From positions 1 through 6,584 of the forward strand of contig CALGGX010000079.1 of assembly GCA_937916025.1 (NCBI GenBank): 6,584 bases of DNA. Direction: 5' to 3'. The notes under the pieces were generated by a model. The model made no database searches. It was not told the DNA's origin and saw only the letters and a program-made list of their open reading frames with translations. Below are positions 1 to 6,167 of the stretch, in pieces. The stretch is from an uncultured Selenomonadales bacterium (GTDB taxonomy: Bacteria; Bacillota_C; Negativicutes; Selenomonadales; Selenomonadaceae). Positions within the stretch are counted from its first letter, which is position 1. Every line of letters begins with the position of its first letter. The translations under genes and the position numbers were made by a program.

Positions 1-998
1 TTATCGACATAATGCCTGCGAATTGATACAGCCTTCTTTTGCAACATTCGCCAATCGCATTCTCCCTTTTGTATTTGCTCTTTCAAATCCGTGTCAGCAA
101 CGACCAAAACCGTATCTTCATCAATTACATGAAACTTTTCCTGAACAAGCGGGAACCTGCAATCTTCTTCCGCTTGCAACAGAGTTTTCATATCGTCAGC
201 AGTCAAATTCAGCTCTTTTTGCATGAAGTCCGTGCTTAAATCGGGATGTATTTCTATCCCTTTGTCAAAATATCTTTTTAATATTTGCGCGGCTGTTTTA
301 ACGCCCGGATTCTGCCGTAACTGAGAATCATCCTGCATAACAAAGCTCCATATTGTTGCATCGCTATCATCTCCATCACGATTTACACGGCCTGCCGCCT
401 GTAAAAGCGAAAGCAGTGAAGCCATCTCCCGAAATCCCGTTTTGAACGAAAAATTGACGCCAGCTTCGACACAGGAAGTTGCCACCAGTGTCCAATCGGT
501 ATCCGTTTTATCCCTCAGGCGTGATTTTACCTTGGCCACAATTTTGTCTCTGTCTTCTGCAGTCAATGCTGTCGATAAATGCATTACCGCATTTTTTCCA
601 TACCTTTCTTGCAGCTTACTTGTCATGACCGCGGCGCTCTGTACTGTATTCATAATCAAAAGCCGTGGCTCAGGCTCTCTCCCCACCAGTTCAACAAGAC
701 CTTGAGGATTCAAGGGTTTCGCTATATAACGAAATTTAATGCGCGCTTTCTCAAAGCCCATTAATCGCTCCCGCATATCTGCGGGGAGAATTTGCGCTAC
801 TTCACGCGGCTTTTTCTTCCAGCCTTCAACCTGCAAATCCCAAAATTTTACCAATGAACCAGACGCCAACACCCAATAGCACTGCCATTCATCCGCCAGC
901 ACCTGTATCCACCGCCATGCTAGCGGCAGCAATTTCATCGGCAAAGCTGCATGAGCCTCATCCATGAAAAACAAACTCCCAGGAAGTTCATGCAGACG
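1..998 (-). CDS. cas3: Cas3-type CRISPR helicase, C-terminal part (partial at both ends)
   Basis: One frame stays open on the minus strand from about 998 to the window edge, roughly 330 residues with no stop, so the gene runs off the left side. It opens with LHELPGSLFFMDEAHAALP, where DEAH (951-962) is helicase motif II. LASGSL (around 850-867) follows in the motif III position. The second RecA-like domain holds LIMNTVQSAA, then ATSCVEAGVNFSF and FREMASLLSLLQAAGRVNR, whose QAAGRVNR (378-401) is motif VI. The EAGV...GFRE.ASLLSLLQ.AGRVNR layout is typical of Cas3, the ATP-driven helicase that unwinds DNA marked by Cascade so its HD nuclease can degrade it. The HD domain, Walker A and any start codon are missing because the sequence changes to an unrelated gene at about 985-1005. 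The subtype cannot be set, and no cas operon or repeat array is present. The reading looks more AT-rich than dusB or the PBP. A non-CRISPR Cas3-like helicase is a less likely alternative. Confidence 0.82.
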
Positions 999-1010
999 GC
1001 GTAAACCTTG
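978..1010. other. Chimeric junction between cas3 fragment and M18 peptidase fragment
   Basis: Here two minus-strand coding frames meet out of register. Upstream on that strand the M18 frame reads convincingly to KLKSGDKVY (ending at 1001). Downstream the Cas3 frame is convincing from LHELPGSLFF (from about 995). The M18 frame continues only as a short non-family tail to a stop at 935. The two frames overlap by a few bases near 990-1003, which fits a microhomology join. I see no insertion sequence, inverted repeat, tRNA or attachment site. This fits an assembly or amplification chimera better than a biological insertion, but sequence alone cannot prove it. Confidence 0.7.
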
Positions 1011-1210
1011 TCGCCGGACTTCAATTTCATGCCGGGCTCAAAACGATCATAGCCCGACGCCTCCGCTAGACGAATCGTCTCATTGACACTTTCGCGTTCG
1101 GTCTTGCAACGGCTGATGAAATCGATGTAGCCCGCGCCGAGTTCCTCGAGCTGCCGCTTATCCGCATCAGTGTACTTGCTCCAAATCGAAAACTTCTTCT
1201 CTTCCGACAT
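1001..1210 (-). pseudogene. M18 family aminopeptidase, N-terminal 70 residues only (truncated at junction)
   Basis: The start is ATG at 1210, preceded by GGGAG (1218-1222) with 7 bases between. The 70 credible residues include FSIWSKYTDADKRQLEEL, YIDFISRCKTERESV, AIRLAE-like IRLAEASGY and GMKLKSGDKVY. This is the usual opening of bacterial M18 aspartyl/aminopeptidase I proteins, where a K-T-E-R-E segment and an L-x-x-GDKVY segment precede the metal-binding core. Family members run to roughly 430-470 residues and form large cytosolic dodecamers with two zinc ions; they remove acidic or other N-terminal residues from peptides. None of the catalytic residues lie in this piece, so the fragment as it stands cannot be active. 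It follows dusB on the same strand after a 73-base gap and may share its transcript. The truncation coincides with the chimeric junction, so the gene may be intact in the real genome. Confidence 0.68.
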
Positions 1211-1250
1211 TTAATCACTCCCAATGTTTTTATCCCCACCCGCCCGCCTC

Positions 1251-1270
1251 TGAAAGGCTGACGCCTTTCA
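1251..1270 (-). repeat. Perfect 8-bp inverted repeat (hairpin) between dusB and the M18 gene
   Basis: TGAAAGGC and GCCTTTCA flank a 4-base loop, 13 bases after the dusB stop. On the transcribed strand the hairpin is followed by a G-rich stretch and not a U-tract, so it is not a standard intrinsic terminator. It may act as an RNA stability or processing element between the two genes, or be a weak terminator; the sequence does not decide. Confidence 0.45.
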
Positions 1271-1283
1271 ATCGCTTTCGAGT

Positions 1284-2222
1284 TCAATCGCCGAGAGTAT
1301 CGACGATATTCAAAAATTCTTCTTCCGAATCCGCGCGATTGAATTGCTCTCGAAGCTCCGCGCCGCCCTTCATGCCTTTCGTATACCACGCCGCGTGTTT
1401 TCTCATTTCGCGAATGCCGATATAATCTCCTTTGAACTGCAACAGCAATTCGAGATGGCGTTTCATCACGCGAACGCGCTCGGCAATCGACGGCGGAGGC
1501 AATCTCCGACCGCTCGCAATATAATGTTCCAAACGCCCGATCAGCCATGGATTTCCCAACGCCGCACGTCCGATCATCACTCCGTCCGCGCCGGTGATCT
1601 CGAGAATCCGATCGAGCGAATCGAAGTCGCGCACGTCGCCGTTTGCGATCACCGGAATTTTTACCGCCGACTTCACGCGCGCGATTTCATTCCAATCGGC
1701 AACGCCGGAATAAAATTGCATCCGAGTCCTGCCATGTACCGTGATCCAATCGACGCCGCAATCTTCCAAAATCCTTGCGATCTCGATCGCGTTGATCCGA
1801 TCGAAGCCGAGACGCATTTTTGCACTGATCGGCAATGCGGTCGCGCTTCGGATCGAGCGGAAGATTTTTTCGACGAGCGGCGGATTATTCATGAGCGCGG
1901 AGCCTTCACCGTTCTTGACGATCTTCGGCGCGGGGCAACCGAGATTGAAATCGATCGCGCCGATTGTGTCGAGTTGCGAAACGCGTTCGACTGCTTCTCG
2001 AATGAACTCGACATTGGAACCGAATAGTTGAACCGCAATCGGCAATTCCCGACGATCGGCGGCGAGCATCTCGAACGTCTTTTCATTATTGTAATGCAAG
2101 CCCGCCGCGCTGATCATTTCCGAAAACATGAGAGATTGCGTGCCGGTGACTTCTCGCGTCAAAATCCGAAACGCCGCGTCCGTCACGCCCGCCATCGGAG
2201 CCAAAAAAATTCTCGACTGCAT
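1284..2222 (-). CDS. dusB: tRNA-dihydrouridine synthase (DusB family)
   Basis: This flavoenzyme reduces specific uridines in the tRNA D-loop to dihydrouridine, using NADPH and FMN in the cytosol. The 312-residue protein has the complete family layout: a TIM-barrel opening FLAPMAGVTD (6-15); NLGCPAPKIVKNGEGSALM (93-111) with catalytic Cys96; AKMRLG with FMN-binding Lys135; ITVHGRTRMQFYSGVADW with His163; and phosphate-binding VIANGDV (191-197) and GVMIGRAALGNPW (214-226). The helical tRNA-binding domain at the C-terminus includes IREMRKHAAWYTKG (270-283). The start is ATG at 2222, because GGAGG (2231-2235) sits 8 bases upstream. An in-frame ATG at 2243 overlaps the promoter -10 box and has no ribosome site. 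Length is normal for the family. It is divergent from ftsE and lies upstream of the M18 gene on the same strand. The function is very secure; the exact uridines modified are not known from sequence. Confidence 0.95.
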   Translation of the reverse strand: MQSRIFLAPMAGVTDAAFRILTREVTGTQSLMFSEMISAAGLHYNNEKTFEMLAADRRELPIAVQLFGSNVEFIREAVERVSQLDTIGAIDFNLGCPAPKIVKNGEGSALMNNPPLVEKIFRSIRSATALPISAKMRLGFDRINAIEIARILEDCGVDWITVHGRTRMQFYSGVADWNEIARVKSAVKIPVIANGDVRDFDSLDRILEITGADGVMIGRAALGNPWLIGRLEHYIASGRRLPPPSIAERVRVMKRHLELLLQFKGDYIGIREMRKHAAWYTKGMKGGAELREQFNRADSEEEFLNIVDTLGD

Positions 2223-2230
2223 TCGTTCAA

Positions 2231-2235
2231 CCTCC
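2231..2235 (-). promoter_or_regulatory. Ribosome binding site that sets the dusB start
   Basis: GGAGG lies 8 bases upstream of ATG at 2222. It would fall inside the coding sequence if ATG 2243 were used. With the -10 box at 2242-2247, the transcript should begin very close to this site, so the leader is only about a dozen bases. Confidence 0.85.
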
Positions 2236-2241
2236 GTCGAC

Positions 2242-2270
2242 ATTATAGAAGATCGCGCGCCGCTTGTCGA
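2242..2270 (-). promoter_or_regulatory. Sigma-A-type promoter of dusB
   Basis: On the minus strand TCGACA (2270-2265, one mismatch to TTGACA) is separated by exactly 17 bases from a perfect TATAAT (2247-2242). Its -35 box lies in the palindrome TGTCGACA (2265-2272), which also forms the -35 box of the ftsE promoter on the other strand. The expected start of transcription is around 2235. Confidence 0.8.
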
Positions 2271-2295
2271 CAGGAATTTTTTGATGTGATATATT
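2267..2295 (+). promoter_or_regulatory. Sigma-A-type promoter of ftsE
   Basis: TCGACA (2267-2272) is followed after 17 bases by TATATT (2290-2295, 5 of 6 to consensus), with an extended -10 TG at 2287-2288. Transcription should begin near 2302, giving a leader of about 18 bases that holds little more than the ribosome site. The -35 box overlaps that of the divergent dusB promoter. Confidence 0.7.
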
Positions 2296-2303
2296 CATGC
2301 ACG

Positions 2304-2310
2304 AAAGGGG
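2304..2310 (+). promoter_or_regulatory. Ribosome binding site that selects the ftsE TTG start
   Basis: AAAGGGG lies 9 bases before TTG at 2320. The in-frame ATG at 2329 is 18 bases away, which is too far, so TTG is the better start and the protein begins MIHM. Confidence 0.7.
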
Positions 2311-2319
2311 CGATCTGTT

Positions 2320-3000
2320 TTGATCCACATGCGGGAAGTCACGAAAATTTATCCGAATAAAGTCGTCGCGCTCGACAAAGTCAACATCGACATCAACAAA
2401 GGCGAATTCGTTTTCATAGTCGGCACGAGCGGCGCGGGCAAGTCGACATTCATCAAATTGCTGATGCGGGAGGAATTGCCGACTTCGGGCGATATTCTCG
2501 TCAACGGCAAGAATGTCGTCAAGATGAAGGCGAGCGAAGTTCCGTACCTTCGGCGCGGACTCGGCGTTATATTTCAGGATTATCGCCTGTTGCCGGACAA
2601 AACCGTATTCGAGAATGTGGCGTTTGCGATGCAGGTGATCGAAGCTCCGCGCAAATTGATGCAGAGGAGTGTCAATGCCGTGCTCGACATCGTCGGACTG
2701 AGCGGCAAGTACAAAAACTTCCCCGGCGAATTGAGCGGCGGCGAGCAACAGCGCGTGGCGATCGCGCGGGCGATTGTCAACGATCCGGCGATTGTCATTG
2801 CGGACGAGCCGACCGGCAATCTCGATCCCGCCACGAGTTGGGATATCATGGATATTTTCAAGCGCATCAATGCGGCGGGCACGACGATTGTCATGGCGAC
2901 GCACGACAAGACGATTGTCGACACGATGAAACTTCGCGTGATTGCAATCGAAGACGGCAAAATCGTTCGCGACGAGGCTCGCGGCTCCTATAAAAACTGA
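2320..3000 (+). CDS. ftsE: Cell division ABC transporter ATP-binding protein FtsE
   Basis: FtsE is the ATPase of the FtsEX complex. It sits under the membrane at the division site and, with FtsX, drives activation of peptidoglycan hydrolases. The 226-residue protein has every ABC motif: Walker A GTSGAGKST (35-43), Q-loop Gln86 in IFQDYRLLPDKTVFENV, signature LSGGEQQRVAIARA (138-151), Walker B IVIADEP with Glu163, D-loop NLDP and H-loop His195 in MATHD. The N-terminal MREVTKIYPNKVVALDKVN and the Q-loop context D-x-x-L-L-P-x-x-T-V-x-E-N-V are FtsE-like, not LolD-like. The start is TTG, chosen from its ribosome site. It is transcribed from a promoter shared back-to-back with dusB. Unusually, the next gene is a PBP and not ftsX, and no obvious terminator follows, so readthrough into the PBP gene is possible. 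Another small ABC ATPase of the same subfamily is unlikely. Confidence 0.92.
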   Translation: MIHMREVTKIYPNKVVALDKVNIDINKGEFVFIVGTSGAGKSTFIKLLMREELPTSGDILVNGKNVVKMKASEVPYLRRGLGVIFQDYRLLPDKTVFENVAFAMQVIEAPRKLMQRSVNAVLDIVGLSGKYKNFPGELSGGEQQRVAIARAIVNDPAIVIADEPTGNLDPATSWDIMDIFKRINAAGTTIVMATHDKTIVDTMKLRVIAIEDGKIVRDEARGSYKN

Positions 3001-3008
3001 AATTAGAA

Positions 3009-3037
3009 TTGAAGTTTCGCTCGCGCCGTGGTAAAAT
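3009..3037 (+). promoter_or_regulatory. Sigma-A-type promoter of the PBP gene
   Basis: TTGAAG (3009-3014) and TAAAAT (3032-3037) are 17 bases apart, and TG at 3029-3030 makes an extended -10. The promoter begins 8 bases after the ftsE stop, so the PBP gene can be transcribed separately. The expected start is near 3044. Confidence 0.72.
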
Positions 3038-3057
3038 GAAAAATCATTGAACCGATC

Positions 3058-3063
3058 GGAGTG
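3058..3063 (+). promoter_or_regulatory. Ribosome binding site that selects the PBP TTG start
   Basis: GGAGTG ends 7 bases before TTG at 3071, which precedes a basic stretch and the membrane anchor. No in-frame ATG is near, so TTG is the start. Confidence 0.7.
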
Positions 3064-3070
3064 AACGATT

Positions 3071-5107
3071 TTGAAACCAACGCGAAAGACAGTGCAGAAC
3101 AATATTCGCTGGCTCGTGATCGTTCTGATATTCGGAACAATAATCGTGACGTTGCGCTACGGCTGGTTGCAATTGGTTCAGGGTGCGGAATTGGCGGAGC
3201 GAATGAAATATCAAGTCGGTCAAGATTATGCGGTGCAATCTCCGCGCGGCGCGATCATCGATCGGAACGGACGCGAGCTCGCGGTAAGCACGATGACGAA
3301 ATCGCTGTTCGTCGATCCGGCGCATGTGAAAGACCCGGGGCAATTGGCAGCGGATCTCGCGCCGTTGGTCGACAAAACCGAACAGGAAATTCTCGAAGAC
3401 ATTGCAATCGGCGGCGGTTTCAGTTGGGTGAAGCGTCGGCTCGAGCAGTCGGAGTATGAAGCAATCCGCGCGCTCATTCGCGAGAAGGAGTACGGTACTT
3501 GTTTGGGCTTCCGCGACGAGGCGAAGAGATATTATCCCAACGACGTGCTCGCGGCGAATGTGCTCGGCTTTGTCGGCACTGACGACAAGGGGCTCGACGG
3601 CATTGAGCTCGAGTTTGACAAATACATCAAAGGCGAAGTGGTCGAGTCGTTCCTGTTCACCGATCGACAGGCGCGCCCGATCCTCGACTCGATTTTTGAA
3701 AAGCACAGCTATCAAGGCGAGCGTTGCAAGACGATTCAATTGACGCTCGACAGCACCATTCAATTCATTGTCGAGCAGGAATTGGATCGTGCAATGGCGG
3801 AAAACAATCCGCTGTCGATCACATGCATAGTGATGCAACCGAAGACGGGCGAAGTACTTGCGATGGCGAGCCGTCCGTCATACAATCCGAATCGATTTTG
3901 GGATTACGATCAGGACGTGTGGAAAAACCGCGCGGTGTCATTCATCTACGAGCCGGGCTCGACATTCAAATCGGTGATCGCGGGCGCGGTATTGCAGGAA
4001 GGACTCGTTTCGCCGAATCAAACGTTTGTTGATCCGGGCTATGTCATGGTGAGCGGCAAGCGCATTCAGAATTGGAACAATTCGAGTTTCGGCACGGTGA
4101 CTTTCACGGATGTCGTCAAGAATTCGATCAACACGGGCTTTGCGTTGGTCGGTTTGCGACTCGGTGCGGAGAAAATGACGGAGTACGCAAAATTGTTCGG
4201 CTTCGGCGAGCCTACGGGGATCGAATTGCCGGGCGAAGAGTCGGGAATTTTGTTTGATCCGCGCGACATGGTTGATTCGGATATAGCAACGATGGCGATC
4301 GGGCAATCAATCGCAGTGACGCCGATACAATTGGTGACGGCGATGAGCGCGATTGCAAACGACGGCGTATTGCTGAAGCCGCACATCGTCAAGATGATCA
4401 AAAACGCGAACGGCACGATGTACAGCGAGACGCAAGTCGAAAAGGTTCGGCGTTCATTGGAATCGGAATCGGACAAGACGCTGATCAGTCTGCTCGAACA
4501 AGTCGTGGCGACGGGCGGCGGCGGCAAAGCGAAGGTCAAGGGCTATCGGATTGCGGGAAAAACCGGCACCGCGCAAAAGATCAATGAAGACGGCACCGGA
4601 TATATGGACGGGCGATATATCGCGTCGTTTTGCGGCTTCGCGCCGGTTGAAAATCCTCAGCTCGCATTGCTGGTGATGATCGACGATCCGTACGGCAGTT
4701 TTTACGGCGGGCAGATTGCGGCACCGGTTGCGGGGCGGATATTCTCGCAGGCGTTTCGATATTTGCGCATCGAGCCGAGCGACGCTCCGGCGTTTGATTA
4801 CGAGGAAGAGACGCCGGCGGACTTGGGCGAAGGAGATGCGGCGGGCACTCAGCCGATCTCGCTCGAGCCGCCGTCTTCGACGAAGAAGAATTCGGAGCAA
4901 TTGGAAGAATTGGAAGAAGAAGTTCCGGAGGGGCAAGTACTCGTTCCGGATTTTTACGGCAAGAGCATTCGCGAAGCCGCGCGGCTGGCGAACAAGGTCG
5001 GACTGCAATTCGAGAGTGAAGGTTCCGGCTGGGCAGTGGATCAATCGATTGCGGCGCATGCCATTGTCGAGGCGGGCACGAAAGTCAAAGTGTATTTCGC
5101 GCCGTAA
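3071..5107 (+). CDS. ftsI: Class B penicillin-binding protein, FtsI/SpoVD type with PASTA domain
   Basis: This is a peptidoglycan transpeptidase that cross-links stem peptides, anchored in the cytoplasmic membrane with its catalytic domain outside. The 678 residues begin with a basic tail and a membrane segment (about 13-28). A PBP dimerisation region follows (about 55-215, with SPRGAIIDRNGRELAVS). The transpeptidase domain carries Ser297 of STFK (297-300), SIN (352-354) and KTGT (497-500). An acidic linker rich in Glu (about 573-620) leads to one PASTA domain (about 620-678, VLVPDFYGKSIREAARLANKVGL). That plan matches SpoVD and PASTA-bearing FtsI proteins of Firmicutes. All active-site motifs are intact. 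The gene has its own promoter in the ftsE gap. It is not in a division-wall cluster here, since neither rsmH, ftsL nor murE is beside it. Whether it is the division PBP or a sporulation-type paralogue cannot be decided from sequence. Confidence 0.92.
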   Translation: MKPTRKTVQNNIRWLVIVLIFGTIIVTLRYGWLQLVQGAELAERMKYQVGQDYAVQSPRGAIIDRNGRELAVSTMTKSLFVDPAHVKDPGQLAADLAPLVDKTEQEILEDIAIGGGFSWVKRRLEQSEYEAIRALIREKEYGTCLGFRDEAKRYYPNDVLAANVLGFVGTDDKGLDGIELEFDKYIKGEVVESFLFTDRQARPILDSIFEKHSYQGERCKTIQLTLDSTIQFIVEQELDRAMAENNPLSITCIVMQPKTGEVLAMASRPSYNPNRFWDYDQDVWKNRAVSFIYEPGSTFKSVIAGAVLQEGLVSPNQTFVDPGYVMVSGKRIQNWNNSSFGTVTFTDVVKNSINTGFALVGLRLGAEKMTEYAKLFGFGEPTGIELPGEESGILFDPRDMVDSDIATMAIGQSIAVTPIQLVTAMSAIANDGVLLKPHIVKMIKNANGTMYSETQVEKVRRSLESESDKTLISLLEQVVATGGGGKAKVKGYRIAGKTGTAQKINEDGTGYMDGRYIASFCGFAPVENPQLALLVMIDDPYGSFYGGQIAAPVAGRIFSQAFRYLRIEPSDAPAFDYEEETPADLGEGDAAGTQPISLEPPSSTKKNSEQLEELEEEVPEGQVLVPDFYGKSIREAARLANKVGLQFESEGSGWAVDQSIAAHAIVEAGTKVKVYFAP

Positions 5108-5125
5108 ACGAAGGGATTGTTGATC

Positions 5126-5626
5126 TTGAATTTAAAAACACGGCTGAGCGTCGAAACATTAATTGCAGAGGCAAAACATTTTTGTGAAGCTCAATCGAAA
5201 GAAAATCATGTAAAACTCATCGGCATCACTGACGGTAAAGCCGTTGGAACTTACGTCGAACAAATGTTTCGGAAACATTTGTTTTCTCATTATGAATTTA
5301 CGGTAGGCAACAGTGCCAAAGGCATTGATCTTCCGGATGCTTCAATTAATACAGATATTAAGGTTACATCTGTTGCACAACCGCAGTCAAGCTGTCCGTT
5401 CAGAAACGCGCGGCAAAAAATTTTCGGCTTGGGATATAACTTGTTGCTCTTCGTTTATGAAAAAAAGGGATACTGCCGACAGTTGCACATTGAAAGTCAT
5501 TCGCTGCGCATTTATTGATTTTCAGGACAGAAACTTGCCAATTGATGAAATTACTTGTAATGAGCTTGCCGAATAAATGCTTCGCCGCTCGCCTAAGCAG
5601 GGATATCTTACAACCAGCAATGCGCT
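5126..5626 (+). pseudogene. Decayed PD-(D/E)XK type II restriction endonuclease
   Basis: The intact opening frame (5126-5518, 130 residues from a TTG start; TTG 5117 and 5120 are alternatives) reads LIGITDGKAVGTYVEQMFRKHL, then GNSAKGIDLPDASINTDIKVTSV and QPQSSCPFRNARQKIFGLGYNLLLFVYEK. Asp68 with Asp77-Ile-Lys79 forms a D...DxK nuclease core. Glu45 in the preceding helix and the QPQSS...ARQKIFGLGY block fit restriction enzymes as I recall them, of near 280-290 residues. After the A7 run at 5460-5466 the frame breaks. A continuation one base over reads DTADSCTLKVIRCAFIDFQDRNLPIDEITCNELAE, meets TAA at 5574, and goes on in the same frame as SPKQGYLTTSNA before similarity fades. Between FID and DRNLPID a segment seems deleted. 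So the gene has a frameshift, a stop and probably a deletion. No methyltransferase partner is present. It starts 18 bases after the PBP stop and looks more AT-rich than its neighbours, which suggests transfer. Confidence 0.65.
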
Positions 5627-5642
5627 TCTATTGCCTGTACCT

Positions 5643-6023
5643 TCATTGATCTTCACAATCGATCATCGCCGTTTTGATTTTGGCAGCATCTTTTTTAATC
5701 TCCTGCAAGCCTTTCTTCAGACCTTTATCGATGGCGTGAGAAGAACTGTCGAAGCCGCCGACGTAAACCGTCGTCAAGGTCTTCTTGTACATGAAATCAG
5801 TCTTTTCGTTCGATCAAATGCGAAAGGTCATCGTCACGTTGACGCTTTGACTTGCCGAGAAGAAGCCGCCCGACACTCTCGGAACCGAAGTCGTCACGCG
5901 AGTGTAGATCATATAATTTGTATTGAAATGCTTGCAAATCTTGTCGTAATCGTCTTTCTTGAGCGGCTTGACGCTGTCGGAATTGCTTACGCCGTTATCA
6001 ACATTCATGGGCTCGGAAAACAT
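5643..6023 (-). pseudogene. Small unrecognised protein gene interrupted by an in-frame TGA
   Basis: ATG at 6023 follows GGAGG (6031-6035) at good spacing. The frame runs 69 codons to TGA at 5814-5816, then continues without a break for 56 more codons to TGA at 5643. Both halves look like coding sequence. The first contains KKDDYDKICKHFNTNYMIYTRV and a Ser/Val-rich beta-like part ending VNVTMTFRI. The second contains TDFMYKKTLTTVYVGGF and a helical tail AIDKGLKKGLQEIKKDAAKIKTAM. A TGG-to-TGA change giving RIWSNEK is the simplest explanation. The second half has no ribosome site of its own at its Met. I see no signal peptide or membrane segment and cannot name the family. It lies downstream of the autotransporter-like gene on the same strand, behind a terminator. 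Two short genes, a sequencing error or UGA readthrough remain possible; UGA as a general Trp codon is unlikely, since ftsE appears to end at TGA and dusB, ftsE and the PBP use TGG. Confidence 0.5.
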
Positions 6024-6030
6024 ACTGTTG

Positions 6031-6035
6031 CCTCC
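6031..6035 (-). promoter_or_regulatory. Ribosome binding site of the TGA-interrupted gene
   Basis: GGAGG lies 7 bases before ATG at 6023. It fixes the start and shows that the first half of the frame is a genuine translated unit and not a chance open frame. A TTGACA at 6110-6105 on this strand lacks a -10 box at proper spacing, so no promoter is called. Confidence 0.65.
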
Positions 6036-6120
6036 GATATACGAAAAAAAGAACTCCTATTGAATTGGAAACAAGAAAATATCCCGAGCATGCCCTTGAG
6101 CTGTTGTCAATATCCAAACG

Positions 6121-6151
6121 AAAAAAAAAAAAAGCCTCGCATTGCGAGACT
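6121..6151 (-). terminator. Rho-independent terminator of the autotransporter-like gene
   Basis: On the minus strand AGTCTCGC and GCGAGGCT pair as an 8-bp stem (one G-U pair) around a 3-base loop, directly followed by a run of T (6133-6121). It lies 16 bases beyond the stop of the barrel gene and separates it from the next minus-strand gene. Confidence 0.9.
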
Positions 6152-6167
6152 CCCTATTTCAATCCAA

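Noticed and set aside
1..998. CRISPR array near the Cas3 fragment
   Set aside because: No regularly spaced direct repeats are visible in this region or elsewhere in the window.
935..1210. A 91-residue protein read straight through the M18/Cas3 junction
   Set aside because: Only the first 70 residues resemble a family. The remaining 21 are Cas3 sequence read out of frame.
2227..3102. A 291-codon open frame opposite ftsE
   Set aside because: It is a shadow of ftsE in a codon-biased genome; ftsE has complete ABC motifs and its own promoter and ribosome site.
3044..3838. Long minus-strand open frame opposite the PBP gene
   Set aside because: It is Arg/His-rich shadow coding with no motifs; the PBP on the other strand is intact.
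5461..5467. A AAA AAG slippery heptamer in the restriction gene, as a programmed -1 frameshift
   Set aside because: The heptamer is in the right register, but a -1 shift leads to TGA within a few codons. The family-like continuation lies in the +1 frame, so mutation or an extra base explains it better.
6078..6110. Promoter for the TGA-interrupted gene: TTGACA with GATATT
   Set aside because: The spacing is 21 bases, too long for a normal promoter, and no -10-like box lies at 17 bases.
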